A DNA stretch of 58,073 nt from NCBI GenBank assembly GCA_947454705.1, contig CANGKZ010000030.1:1-58073 (forward strand), written 5' to 3'. Source of the stretch: Verrucomicrobiota bacterium. GTDB lineage: Bacteria > Verrucomicrobiota > Verrucomicrobiia > Limisphaerales > UBA9464. Position 1 is the stretch's first letter, and each line of letters opens with the position of its first letter. Position numbers and translations under genes: made by a program. Shown here in pieces: positions 26,530 through 34,459 of the stretch. The notes under the pieces were generated by a model. The model was not told the origin of the DNA, ran no database searches, and saw only the letters and a list, made by a program, of their open reading frames with translations.

Positions 26530-27795
26530 TCAGTGGGCGGCCTTGCCCGAGACGTCGGCGGCGTGCTGGGAGAAGGATTTGCCGCGACCGGTCGGTGCGA
26601 TCACGGAATCGATGATGCCCTTCTGGAATTCGTCCCACATGGGCGACATGCCACGGAGCTTGGTCACGATCTTGGCGAAGGTCTCCACCGTGTAATCGAT
26701 GTCGGCCTCGGTGTTGTCCTTGCCGAGGCTCATGATGATGTTGCCCTGCGCGAGCGCGTGATCGAGGCCGATGGCTCCGAGCACGTGCGAGATCTTGAGC
26801 GACTTGCTCACGCAGCTCGATCCGCTGGCCACGGCGATGCCGTTCATGTCGCAGAGCAGGAGCTGTCCCTCGCCCTCGATGAATTCGGTCGAGAGATTGA
26901 GATTGGTGCAGATGCGTCCGGGTCCGGGCACGGGGCCGTTGAGCTGGATGTAGGGAATCTGGGTCTTGAGACCGTCCCAAAGCCGCTTCTGCAACGCCGC
27001 CGTGTGGGCGGACCGGGCCGGCAGTTCCTTGAGCGCGATTTCCGCGGCGACTCCGCCACCGACGATGGCCGGAACGTTTTCCGTGCCGGCGCGGCGTCCG
27101 CCTTCCTGGATGCCGCCATGGAGAATGGAAACAATGCGCGCCTTGCGATTGCGGTAGAGCACGCCGACGCCCTTGGGTCCGTAGAACCGGTGCGGCGAGA
27201 AGCTCACCAGGGCGGCGCCGAATTCCTTCACATCGATGGGCAGCCAGCCGGCGCTGGCATCGCAATCCACATACAACGGAACGCCGAGTTCGGCGCAAAT
27301 CTTCCCGGCCTCGCGCACCGGCTGGATGGTGCCGATGTCGTGGTTCACATGATGCAGGGCCACGAGCACGGTCTGCGGCGTGATGGCGGCGCGGAGGTCG
27401 GCGAGGTCGATGAAGCCTTCGCGGTCCACCTTCACGCGGGTGCAGGTCCAGCCCTGTTTTTCGAGGAATTCGACCGATTGAATCACGCTCGGGTGCTCGG
27501 TCGCGGACACGACGAGGTGCTTGCCCTTGCGTTCGTTCGCGTAGGCCACGCCCTTGATCGCGAGATTCGCGGATTCAGTGCCGTCGGAGGTGAAGAAGAT
27601 CTCCTCCTCGCTTTCCGCGTGGATCAGCGCGGCCATCTGCTGACGCGCGGTCTTGAGGGCGTCGCGAACGCGCAGGCCATGCTGGTGCAGCGAGGACGGA
27701 TTGCCGAACGCCTCGGTGAAGAACGGCTTCATGGCGTCGAACACCTCGGACAGGACGGGCGTGCTGGACTGATGATCAAGAAAGACGTGGCGCAT
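26530..27795 (-). CDS. iscS: Cysteine desulfurase homologue with altered PLP site (IscS-like)
   Basis: This 421-residue fold-type I protein aligns end to end with IscS/NifS: FFTSDGTESANLAIKG, ATEHPSVIQ (His), VDCDASAGWLPIDV, SPHRFYGPKGVGVLY and GSSCVSKSLKISHVL. The active-site Cys328 is present. However, the invariant SxHK lysine that forms the Schiff base with PLP is Arg203 (codon CGG at 27187-27189, minus strand), and the glutamine of VDxxQ that contacts PLP is replaced. Desulfurase activity is therefore doubtful. The frame is intact. ATG 27795 is chosen because the family starts there. The gene follows iscU by 161 bases. Confidence 0.85.
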   Translation of the reverse strand: MRHVFLDHQSSTPVLSEVFDAMKPFFTEAFGNPSSLHQHGLRVRDALKTARQQMAALIHAESEEEIFFTSDGTESANLAIKGVAYANERKGKHLVVSATEHPSVIQSVEFLEKQGWTCTRVKVDREGFIDLADLRAAITPQTVLVALHHVNHDIGTIQPVREAGKICAELGVPLYVDCDASAGWLPIDVKEFGAALVSFSPHRFYGPKGVGVLYRNRKARIVSILHGGIQEGGRRAGTENVPAIVGGGVAAEIALKELPARSAHTAALQKRLWDGLKTQIPYIQLNGPVPGPGRICTNLNLSTEFIEGEGQLLLCDMNGIAVASGSSCVSKSLKISHVLGAIGLDHALAQGNIIMSLGKDNTEADIDYTVETFAKIVTKLRGMSPMWDEFQKGIIDSVIAPTGRGKSFSQHAADVSGKAAH

Positions 27796-27897
27796 GGGAC
27801 AAGGAGGAACGGGCTGCTGCGGGTGAATCAAAAAAGGGGCAACCAACACGGCGGTCAAAATCGCTGGGGCGGAGGATCGTCCCCCGGGAAGAAGAAA

Positions 27898-27940
27898 CCC
27901 CGCGGCGCACGGTCATTGGGCACCGTCCGGCCGCGGGGTG
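27898..27940 (-). terminator. Hairpin between iscU and iscS
   Basis: A perfect 10-bp stem (ACCCCGCGGC at 27898-27907 with GCCGCGGGGT at 27931-27940) contains an inner 5-bp stem (27910-27914 with 27923-27927). On the minus strand it is followed by TTTCTTCTT. It lies 16 bases beyond the iscU stop and may end most iscR-iscU transcripts, giving lower expression of iscS and mrp. Confidence 0.65.
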
Positions 27941-27956
27941 ACTCGAAGCCGTGGGC

Positions 27957-28385
27957 TCAGGCCGTGACCGCCTGCTCGGCGGTTTTCTTTCCGGCAAGTT
28001 CCGGATGCTTCTTCACGTAGTCTTCCAAGGCGGCCTTCAGGGCTTCCTCGGCGAGCACGGAGCAGTGGATTTTCACCGGGGGCAGACCGCCCAGGGCGTC
28101 GACCACTTCCTGGTTCGAGAAGCTCATGGCCTCATCAATGGTGCGTCCCTTGATCAGCTCGGTCGCCATGCTGGAGCTGGCGATCGCGGATCCGCATCCG
28201 AAGGTCTTGAAGCGGGCGTCGGCAATCTTCCCGTCCTTGATCTTCAGGCTGATCTTCATGATGTCGCCGCAGGCCGCAGCCCCGACTTCACCCACGCCAT
28301 CGGCGTCCTGGATGTCGCCCATGTTGCGAGGGTTCATGAAGTGTTCCATGACCGTCGGGTTGTACAGGGTGTAGGTATCGCTCAT
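27957..28385 (-). CDS. iscU: Fe-S cluster assembly scaffold IscU
   Basis: This 142-residue protein has the three conserved cysteines of IscU in AACGD, TFGCGSAIASSS and IHCSVLAEEA, the conserved Asp after the first one, and the LPPVK chaperone-binding motif just before the last. IscU builds [2Fe-2S] and [4Fe-4S] clusters from sulfur supplied by a desulfurase. All cluster ligands look intact, in contrast to the altered desulfurase downstream. The gene lies 68 bases after iscR. No hscA, hscB or fdx gene is present in the window. Confidence 0.94.
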   Translation of the reverse strand: MSDTYTLYNPTVMEHFMNPRNMGDIQDADGVGEVGAAACGDIMKISLKIKDGKIADARFKTFGCGSAIASSSMATELIKGRTIDEAMSFSNQEVVDALGGLPPVKIHCSVLAEEALKAALEDYVKKHPELAGKKTAEQAVTA

Positions 28386-28453
28386 ATCAGTTCAAAAAGT
28401 TCAGGTTCAACTCAACTCAACTCAATCAGCTCCGTGTTCAGTAAATTCAAGGA

Positions 28454-28960
28454 TCAGGCGGCGTTCTTCTCGGTCAACGCCGCGGGCTTTGCGGCCCGTT
28501 GCGGACGGAACACAATGCGCTCGCGCTGACGCGCCTGGCGCACCATTCCGCCGGGAATGTGCCGACCCGACAACTGCGCCACCGTGGCGCTGGAAAAGAC
28601 TTCCTTCACGCGGTCCTGCGCCTCGGCAAACAAACCGCAGAGGGCGCAACCGCCCGCATGCTCGCATCCGGTATCCTCATCCAGACACCGGGTGAGGGAC
28701 ACCGGACCTTCAACGGCCTCGATGACTTCCAACGCGGTGATCGTTTCCGGCGACCGCACGAGCATGAATCCGCCGCCGGATCCGCGGGAGGATTTCACCA
28801 GCTTCCCGCGGGCCAGACTTTGAAAGATCTTGCCCAGAAAACTGACCGGAATGTCTTCCTCCCGGGCCACCACATCGAGCATCACCACCTCGCCCATCGG
28901 ACGCCGGGCCAGGGCCAGAAGGCCCAGCATGGCGTATTCGCTGGCTCGAGTGATTTGCAT
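28454..28960 (-). CDS. iscR: Rrf2 family regulator, IscR-like
   Basis: The 168-residue protein has the Rrf2 winged helix at the N-terminus (MQITRASEYAMLGLLALARR, then SFLGKIFQSLARGKLVKSSRGSGGGF) and a cysteine cluster C-x6-C-x5-C-x2-C at about residues 92-108 that could hold a [2Fe-2S] cluster as in IscR. The C-terminal 40 residues are basic and Ala-rich. It opens the isc operon, which it probably represses according to cluster supply. A promoter and an inverted repeat lie just upstream. Other Rrf2 members sense redox or nitric oxide, but the context favours IscR. Confidence 0.88.
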   Translation of the reverse strand: MQITRASEYAMLGLLALARRPMGEVVMLDVVAREEDIPVSFLGKIFQSLARGKLVKSSRGSGGGFMLVRSPETITALEVIEAVEGPVSLTRCLDEDTGCEHAGGCALCGLFAEAQDRVKEVFSSATVAQLSGRHIPGGMVRQARQRERIVFRPQRAAKPAALTEKNAA

Positions 28961-28975
28961 CGGTGTTTTGAAACA

Positions 28976-28990
28976 GGACTATTTTTGTCC
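28976..28990. promoter_or_regulatory. Candidate IscR/Rrf2 operator
   Basis: GGAC-TATTTTT-GTCC is a short inverted repeat lying between the promoter -10 and the iscR start, an ideal place for autorepression. Similarity to the GACT/GTC half-sites of IscR type 1 sites is only partial, so this is a candidate. Confidence 0.4.
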
Positions 28991-29002
28991 GGTTGCGGGT
29001 CC

Positions 29003-29030
29003 AAGTTAGTCAGAAGCGATCCTGTGTCAA
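29003..29030 (-). promoter_or_regulatory. Sigma-70-type promoter of the isc operon
   Basis: On the minus strand, TTGACA (29025-29030) is a perfect -35 box, followed after 16 bases by TAACTT (29003-29008) as the -10. The start of transcription would fall near 28996, about 35 bases before the iscR ATG. Confidence 0.6.
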
Positions 29031-29075
29031 ACCGCTTTCCTGCGGAGCGGTGTCCGGCAGAGTGGCGGGGTGTTG

Positions 29076-29573
29076 ATGACCCTTTCAGCGTTGGGATACG
29101 CCCTGTGGACCCTGTTGTCTGCGCCGTTTGGGCAGATGGAACTGATTTGGGGTGTGGTGCCCCTGTATTTCGGATGGGCGGTGAACGAGCTCACCGGATC
29201 GAAGGCGTCGTTTGGAACCGCGATGCAAACCGGCTTTGCCCTGATTTGGTCCGGACTGCACTGGATCTGGCAGTTCAAGCTGCATCCGGGGCGGGGTGGA
29301 CTTGGCCAGGCGACGGTGCAGTTGTCGGTGACCGCTGCGGTGCTTGCCCTCGGGGCGGTGTCGTTGTGGAGCGGGTTTCGCCGACGCTATCCGGCGGGGT
29401 GCAAGTTTCTGGGGCATACCCGTTTCAGCGCCTGGCTCATGATCACCTTGTTTCCCATGCAATCGGGCGTGTTGAGCTGGACCTGGGACCGGCTGTTCGC
29501 GGTGTTGATCTTTGCCGCCCCGGTGGCGCTAGCGGTGCATCTGCTGCTTGGGCCGTTCCGACGCGGGCGGTAA
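29076..29573 (+). CDS. Hypothetical membrane protein
   Basis: The 165-residue product is hydrophobic with about four or five membrane helices (for example IWGVVPLYFGWAVNEL, FALIWSGLHWIWQF, VTAAVLALGAVSLWSGF, LFAVLIFAAPVALAVHLL). GTG at 29070 is an alternative start two codons earlier. No family is recognised. It is divergent from iscR and 76 bases upstream of xylA on the same strand. Confidence 0.7.
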   Translation: MTLSALGYALWTLLSAPFGQMELIWGVVPLYFGWAVNELTGSKASFGTAMQTGFALIWSGLHWIWQFKLHPGRGGLGQATVQLSVTAAVLALGAVSLWSGFRRRYPAGCKFLGHTRFSAWLMITLFPMQSGVLSWTWDRLFAVLIFAAPVALAVHLLLGPFRRGR

Positions 29574-29606
29574 CGCGGGCGAATCCGCTTTTCCTGATTC
29601 CTTGCC

Positions 29607-29634
29607 TTGAAACCGTTGGTCGCCTCCCTAGCCT
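29607..29634 (+). promoter_or_regulatory. Weak candidate promoter of xylA
   Basis: TTGAAA (29607-29612) and TAGCCT (29629-29634) are spaced by 16 bases and end 15 bases before the ATG. The -10 is a poor match, and the leader would be very short. Confidence 0.3.
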
Positions 29635-29649
29635 GACCGGCCACTACCT

Positions 29650-30687
29650 ATGGCAAGGTCCTCTCAATATCGTTTTTGCGTCGGTCCCTGGAATTTCAGC
29701 GAGGGACGCGATCCCTACGGCCCGGAAACCCGTCCGGCCCAAACCTTCGACTGGAAGCTCGATGCGCTCAAGAAGCTGGGCTTCGACGCGATGATGTTCC
29801 ACGACGACGACGCGGTGCCCGATATTGATACCAAGTCGTCCGCCCAGATCATGAAGGAGGCGAAGGAGCTTCGCCGTCGTCTGGATGGCGAGGGCATCGT
29901 GGCCGAGATGGTCGCCCCCCGCCTGTGGTTCGCTCCGCAGACGATTGATGGCGGCTACACCAGCAATGATCCGAAGCACCGCCGCTACGCGATCGACCGC
30001 TCGAAGCAGACCATCGACATCGCCCGCGTGCTCGGCACCGATTTGATCGTGCTCTGGCTTGCCCGCGAAGGCACCTACCTGCGCGAATCGAAGTCTGGCA
30101 CCCGCTCCACCGAGCTGCTCGTGCAGGCGCTCGATGCCATGCTCGCCCACGACAAGAAGGCGCGTCTGTGCATCGAGCCGAAGCCCAACGAGCCGATGGA
30201 CCACGCGTACATCCCGACCATCGGCCACGCCCTCGCGATCGCCCAATTGACCCGCGATCCGAAGCGCGTGGGAGCGCTGATTGAATCCGCGCATTCGATC
30301 CTCGCCGGATTGGATCCCGCCGATGAAATCGATTTCGCCATGACCTTCGGCAAGCTGTGGTCCCTGCACCTCAACGACCAGAACGGCCTGAAGTTCGACC
30401 AGGACAAGCCGTTTGGTTCCTCGAACCTGCGCGTCGCCTTCAACCAGGTGCGTGCGCTCGAGCGCAATGGCTACGGACGCAAGGGCGAGTTCATCTGCTT
30501 CGACGTGCATCCGTTCCGCTCCACCAAGCCGGAGCATTACCTGAAGCACTTGGACAACTCGCGGAAGACTTTCCTGCGTCTCGTCGAGAAGGCCCGCAGC
30601 TATCCGACCAAGCAGGCCGATGCCCTGATCGCGGACCGCAACTATCAGGACCTCGACCAATTGGTCATCGAGCATCTGCTCGGCTGA
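29650..30687 (+). CDS. xylA: Xylose isomerase family TIM-barrel enzyme
   Basis: This 345-residue protein resembles the short (class I) xylose isomerases. Family blocks are VGPWNFSEGRDPYG at the start, MMFHDDD (catalytic His), CIEPKPNEPMD (metal-binding Glu and the Lys near it), LIESAHSILAGL (Glu and His), SLHLNDQNGLKFDQD (metal Asp residues) and FDVHPF (final Asp). These match the two-metal aldose-ketose isomerase site, so interconversion of xylose and xylulose is likely, though other aldoses are possible. No xylulokinase is adjacent. A strong hairpin follows the stop. Confidence 0.85.
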   Translation: MARSSQYRFCVGPWNFSEGRDPYGPETRPAQTFDWKLDALKKLGFDAMMFHDDDAVPDIDTKSSAQIMKEAKELRRRLDGEGIVAEMVAPRLWFAPQTIDGGYTSNDPKHRRYAIDRSKQTIDIARVLGTDLIVLWLAREGTYLRESKSGTRSTELLVQALDAMLAHDKKARLCIEPKPNEPMDHAYIPTIGHALAIAQLTRDPKRVGALIESAHSILAGLDPADEIDFAMTFGKLWSLHLNDQNGLKFDQDKPFGSSNLRVAFNQVRALERNGYGRKGEFICFDVHPFRSTKPEHYLKHLDNSRKTFLRLVEKARSYPTKQADALIADRNYQDLDQLVIEHLLG

Positions 30688-30707
30688 TTCATTCGTTCAA
30701 AAACGAC

Positions 30708-30748
30708 ACAGGGCGCATCCCCTCGCGGGGAATGCGCCCTGTTTGTTT
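30708..30748 (+). terminator. Intrinsic terminator after xylA
   Basis: ACAGGGCGCAT-CCCC, loop TCGC, GGGG-A-ATGCGCCCTGT forms a long stem with one unpaired A (30708-30742) followed by TTTGTTT. AAAAA lies upstream, so it could also act weakly in the other direction. Confidence 0.85.
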
Positions 30749-30764
30749 GCGCCGTGCGGCGGCG

Positions 30765-30830
30765 GTTCAAGGGTTGAACTTAGAAACGGCAGTTGAAGGG
30801 TTGAAAAGTTGAAGCGTTAAAGGGGGGAGA
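30765..30830. repeat. Interspersed GTTGAAGGG repeat, copy 3
   Basis: GGGTTGAA units, AACGGCAGTTGAAGGGTT and AAAAGTTGAAGCG lead into TTAAAGGGG. It matches the copy at 22691-22757 almost base for base. An oppositely oriented run lies at 30865-30903, so the two can form a large hairpin. Confidence 0.75.
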
Positions 30831-30864
30831 GGCAGGAAACGTGCGCGGGAGTTCGGAATGGTTG

Positions 30865-30903
30865 CCCCCTTCAACCCTTCAACCCTTCAACTTTTTTAAC
30901 CCC
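30865..30903. repeat. Inverted copy of the TTCAACCC repeat
   Basis: CCCCCTTCAACCC, two further TTCAACCC-type units and a T-run lead to AACCCC. It is the inverse of the run at 30790-30828. The region 30749-30942 otherwise holds no gene. Confidence 0.7.
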
Positions 30904-30942
30904 TGCCTTTTCCCAAATCCGTGTCTCACCAACAGGGCGTGA

Positions 30943-32145
30943 TCACACCTTCACAACCCACTTTCGATCCTCCCACACGGCGCGGATCGAGGTGAGGTTG
31001 CGGGAATCGAACACGTGTCCGGCGGCCTTGATCAGGCGACCCTTCTTGGCGGCCTGCCAGGCGTCGCTGGCGCTGATCGCAACAAACTGAAGCACGCTCG
31101 GATCGCGGTAGCAGTCGATCATGCAGCGGGTGCAGCCGTCGCGGATGAGTTTGGAATCGTCCCACTCGTACACGTTGCACATGGGGGTTTCCCAGAAATG
31201 GCAGCGGTAGAGATTCAGGTTCCAGTCGAGGTAGAAGTACTTGTGTCCGCCGAGGCAGCCGAACTTCTCCTTCTCTCCGCGGAGGTGGCGCTGCATTTCA
31301 TCCAGCGATTCCGTGGGGTTCACCACGGGGTAGCCGCTGTTGTGCTTCATCCGCTTGATCTTCTCAAACAGCTCGATGAGTTCGGCATTGGTGAAGCTCA
31401 CCAGTCCGCCCTCGCTGAAGCTCAGGTAGCTCGAGGCGAGATTCGTGAGCGGATAGCTGAAGGTGCAGCTCGTGAAGCCGAGGGATTCGAGGAACGCGGG
31501 CAGCTTCTCGAAGTCCTCGATCAGGCGGCTGGCGGTGATGCTGGCCGTGGTCTGGATGCCGACGCTCTGGAAATACTCGTTGGCCCGTTTGATCTTTCGG
31601 CAGACGTCGGGAAGACCGCGGTTCTTCTCGTGCACCGCGATGTCGTGCGCGTCGATCGACATGATCACGCTGCTCAGGCCGTCGGAGGCCAGATCCTTCA
31701 TGTTCTGCTCGGTCCACAGACCGCCGTTGGTGCAGATCATCGGCTTGATCCCGCGCTCCACGGCGTAGCGGGTCATGGCCCGGAGTTCCTTGTGCACGAG
31801 CGGCTCGCCGCCAACGAACAGGAGGTACCCGATGTGATTCTTCACCGCGATGTCGATGACATCCTGCGCCTCGCGAAGCGTCACGCTGCGGCGCTTTTTC
31901 GGGTCAAACTGGGAACGGGCGAACCCGCAGAATCCGCAGTCGGCGTTGCACAGGTTGGTGATGGCGAACTGGAGGTAGCCCGGGCCACCGTGGTCGAGGA
32001 CCTCGCCGATCAGCTTGAAGACCGATTTCTTCGGGGCCTGCAGCGGTTTGGAAAAATCGACCGGATGCGGAGGCTGGGCCACCGCGACCGGAGGGGTCGT
32101 GGCGGAGGGCGGAATCGGATCGGCTGGGTTCGTGGCGGCAGTCAT
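30943..32145 (-). CDS. Radical SAM protein with C-terminal cysteine cluster
   Basis: The 400-residue protein starts at ATG 32145; upstream in-frame sequence looks non-coding. After a Pro/Ala-rich start comes the radical SAM motif CNADCGFC (C66, C70, C73), which holds the SAM-binding [4Fe-4S] cluster. VGGEPLVHKEL and CTNGGLWTEQNM follow the usual barrel pattern. The C-terminal third has many cysteines (GCLGGHKYFYLDWNLNLYRC, TPMCNVY, DGCTRCMIDCYRD), resembling a SPASM/twitch-type auxiliary cluster domain. Such proteins modify peptides, lipids or cofactors; the substrate is unknown. It is divergent from the acetamidase gene with 217 bases between. Confidence 0.85.
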   Translation of the reverse strand: MTAATNPADPIPPSATTPPVAVAQPPHPVDFSKPLQAPKKSVFKLIGEVLDHGGPGYLQFAITNLCNADCGFCGFARSQFDPKKRRSVTLREAQDVIDIAVKNHIGYLLFVGGEPLVHKELRAMTRYAVERGIKPMICTNGGLWTEQNMKDLASDGLSSVIMSIDAHDIAVHEKNRGLPDVCRKIKRANEYFQSVGIQTTASITASRLIEDFEKLPAFLESLGFTSCTFSYPLTNLASSYLSFSEGGLVSFTNAELIELFEKIKRMKHNSGYPVVNPTESLDEMQRHLRGEKEKFGCLGGHKYFYLDWNLNLYRCHFWETPMCNVYEWDDSKLIRDGCTRCMIDCYRDPSVLQFVAISASDAWQAAKKGRLIKAAGHVFDSRNLTSIRAVWEDRKWVVKV

Positions 32146-32362
32146 TGCAACGTGCGCGGAGAATCGGCGAAAAACCCCGTGTCGCAATCCTTTCTTGTCG
32201 GTACTCCTTTGATCAGTGCGGTGGCGGCTTTTGGTCATTCCCGGCCCGGGGACGTCGAAAATGCCCGGAATCCCCGGATGGCCCCGGGTTTGCTCTGTGG
32301 TTTTGAGCAGTTGTACCAGGAATGGAAATCCCGTCTGCCATCGTCCGTTGATTGAACCGCCT

Positions 32363-33295
32363 ATGCGCCTCCACACCGTCGAAACTCACCGCACCCACGA
32401 CCGCTGGAACAGCGCGCTGCCGCCCGCGCTTGAAGTTGAATCAGGGGACGGCGTGGTGATGAACTGCCTCGATTCCAGCGGCGGGCAGATGCATCCCGGC
32501 GCGACGGTGAAGGATTTCGTGGCCATGGATCGCAGCCGCATCCACACCATCACCGGACCGGTGTTCATCCGGGGCGCGAAGCCGGGCGATGTGCTGGAAG
32601 TGGAAATTATCGACATTCAGCACTGCGGCTGGGGCTGGACCAGTTGCATCGCCGGATTGGGAACGCTGCCCGATCGGTTCCCGAATCCGCACCTGTTCAT
32701 CTGGAAGCTCGACGGCGACTTCTCGACTTCACTGGCCCCGGTGCGTCTGCCCCTTGCTCCATTTTTGGGCATCACGGGCGTTTGCCCCCCGGAGCCGGGT
32801 GAGCACCGGACGCGTCCCCCGGGTTCGTTCGGTGGCAATCTCGACGTGAGGGATCTCGTTCCGGGCACCCGCCTGTTCCTGCCGGTGTTCCAGGAGGGCG
32901 CGCTGTTTTCCGCGGGGGATGGTCATGCCGCGCAGGGCAATGGCGAGGTTTGCATCAATGGCATTGAGGCCCCGATGCGCGCCGAGTTCCGCTTCACGGT
33001 GCGCAAGGACATGAAACTCGATGAACCCTTCGCGGAACTTCCGCCGGCGCGTCCGGCCTTGGTCCCGGATGAGGGACACTGGGCCTTCATCGCGAGCGCC
33101 CCGCAGACCATGGATGCGGTGCGCAACGTGGTGAACCACGCCATCGATTTCCTCGTGGCCAAAACTGGATGGACCCCGGAGCTGGCCTACACGCTGTGTT
33201 CCGTGGCGCTCGACCTGCGATTGAGCCAGGTGGTGAACCAACCGCAGGTGACGGTCACCGGAACGCTGGCCAAGAACCTGTTCCCCAAAGCCTGA
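32363..33295 (+). CDS. Acetamidase/formamidase family protein
   Basis: This 310-residue protein starts at ATG 32363 (MRLHTVETHRTHDRW). Family signatures are EVESGDGVVMNCLDSSGG, ITGPVFIRGAKPGDVLEVEI, FLGITGVCPPEPGEHRT, GGNLDVRDLVPGTRLFLPV and GDGHAAQGNGEVCINGIEA, which include the metal-binding His/Asp positions. The family hydrolyses short-chain amides such as formamide to ammonia and acid. Its partner genes here give no pathway; it is convergent with pyrD at 31 bases. Confidence 0.9.
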   Translation: MRLHTVETHRTHDRWNSALPPALEVESGDGVVMNCLDSSGGQMHPGATVKDFVAMDRSRIHTITGPVFIRGAKPGDVLEVEIIDIQHCGWGWTSCIAGLGTLPDRFPNPHLFIWKLDGDFSTSLAPVRLPLAPFLGITGVCPPEPGEHRTRPPGSFGGNLDVRDLVPGTRLFLPVFQEGALFSAGDGHAAQGNGEVCINGIEAPMRAEFRFTVRKDMKLDEPFAELPPARPALVPDEGHWAFIASAPQTMDAVRNVVNHAIDFLVAKTGWTPELAYTLCSVALDLRLSQVVNQPQVTVTGTLAKNLFPKA

Positions 33296-33326
33296 CCGCG
33301 AATCGCGATCTCAATCTCGATCCCGA

Positions 33327-34412
33327 TCAGTGGTCGGATCCGACGGCCTGCGTCCAGCTTCCGCCGGCAAGGCGATCCTGCAGGCCTTCGACGATGTCGC
33401 GCACGATTCCCGGTCCTTCGTACACGAGGCCGGAATAGATCTGAACGAGCGAGGCTCCAGCGGTGATCTTTTGCCAGGCATCCTCGGCGGTGAAAATCCC
33501 ACCGACGCCGATGATGGGCATCGCTCCGCGGGTCTGACGGTACAGGTGGCGAATTACCTCGGTGCTGCGGGCTGCGAGGGGCGCGCCGCTCAGGCCGCCG
33601 GTCTCGCGGTAGATGCGTGCGGCCACCGGGTCGGTGGTGGCGGGACGCGTGATGGTGGTGTTGGTGGCCACGAGACCGGCGAGGTTGCGCGGGCCGACCA
33701 GTTCGAGGATTTCATCCAGCGCCTCGAACGACAGGTCCGGCGCGACCTTCACCCAGATGGGGCGCTTGGAAACGGTGTTCCGTTCCTGCAGGGCGGCGAG
33801 GATTTCATCGAGCGCGGACTTGTCCTGGAGCTGCCTCAAATTTGGGGTGTTGGGCGAACTCACGTTCACCACGAAGAAATCGGCGAGGTCGCGCAGGGCG
33901 TCGAAGGACGAGGCGTAATCCGTCGGGGCCTGATCCAGCGGGGTGATCTTGGATTTGCCGAGGTTCACGCCCACGGGATGGGCCGGCCACAATCCGCATT
34001 GCCGCCACTGGGTCAGTCGCGCGGCGAGGGCGGGGGCTCCGCCGTTGTTGAAGCCCATGCGGTTGATGAGCGCGCGATCCTCGACGGCGCGGAACATGCG
34101 CGGCTGCGGATTGCCGGGTTGACCGTGCCAGGTCACTCCACCGAGTTCGCTGAAGCCGAATCCCATGGCCTTCCACGCGGGCACGGCCACCGCCTGTTTG
34201 TCCATGCCGGCGGCGAGTCCCACGGGGTTGGGAAAGCGGAGTCCGCCGACCGTCACCGGCAGATCCGGAACATCAAACACGCCTTCCATGAGTCGACGCA
34301 GCGGCGTGATGCGGCTCGCCAGGGAAAGCCCGGCGAGGGTGCGGTTGTGGATTTGCTCGGAGTCCTGAGAAAAGAGGACCGGACGCGCCACGTGGTGGTA
34401 GAACCAGCTCAT
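33327..34412 (-). CDS. pyrD: Dihydroorotate dehydrogenase (quinone), class 2
   Basis: The 361-residue enzyme oxidises dihydroorotate to orotate in pyrimidine synthesis and passes electrons to quinone. The class 2 N-terminal helices (about residues 1-40) that reach the membrane are present. FMN and substrate contacts include NPVGLAAGMDKQAV, ELGGVTWHGQPGNPQPR, NRMGFNNGG, NVSSPNTPNLRQLQ (catalytic Ser) and IIGVGGIFTAEDAW. ATG 34412 is preferred over an in-frame TTG at 34430. Confidence 0.94.
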   Translation of the reverse strand: MSWFYHHVARPVLFSQDSEQIHNRTLAGLSLASRITPLRRLMEGVFDVPDLPVTVGGLRFPNPVGLAAGMDKQAVAVPAWKAMGFGFSELGGVTWHGQPGNPQPRMFRAVEDRALINRMGFNNGGAPALAARLTQWRQCGLWPAHPVGVNLGKSKITPLDQAPTDYASSFDALRDLADFFVVNVSSPNTPNLRQLQDKSALDEILAALQERNTVSKRPIWVKVAPDLSFEALDEILELVGPRNLAGLVATNTTITRPATTDPVAARIYRETGGLSGAPLAARSTEVIRHLYRQTRGAMPIIGVGGIFTAEDAWQKITAGASLVQIYSGLVYEGPGIVRDIVEGLQDRLAGGSWTQAVGSDH

Positions 34413-34459
34413 GCGCGGCGAGTGTGGCAAAACCGACCGGAGTGTGTCAGCTTCCTCGC

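Noticed and set aside
26530-27795. Pseudogene call for the desulfurase
   Set aside because: The frame is intact at full length, most family blocks including the active-site cysteine are conserved, and it sits in an operon; a changed function is more likely than decay.
26533-28020. 495-residue plus-strand frame opposite iscS and iscU
   Set aside because: Antisense to two conserved genes; composition rich in His, Arg and Gly; no motifs.
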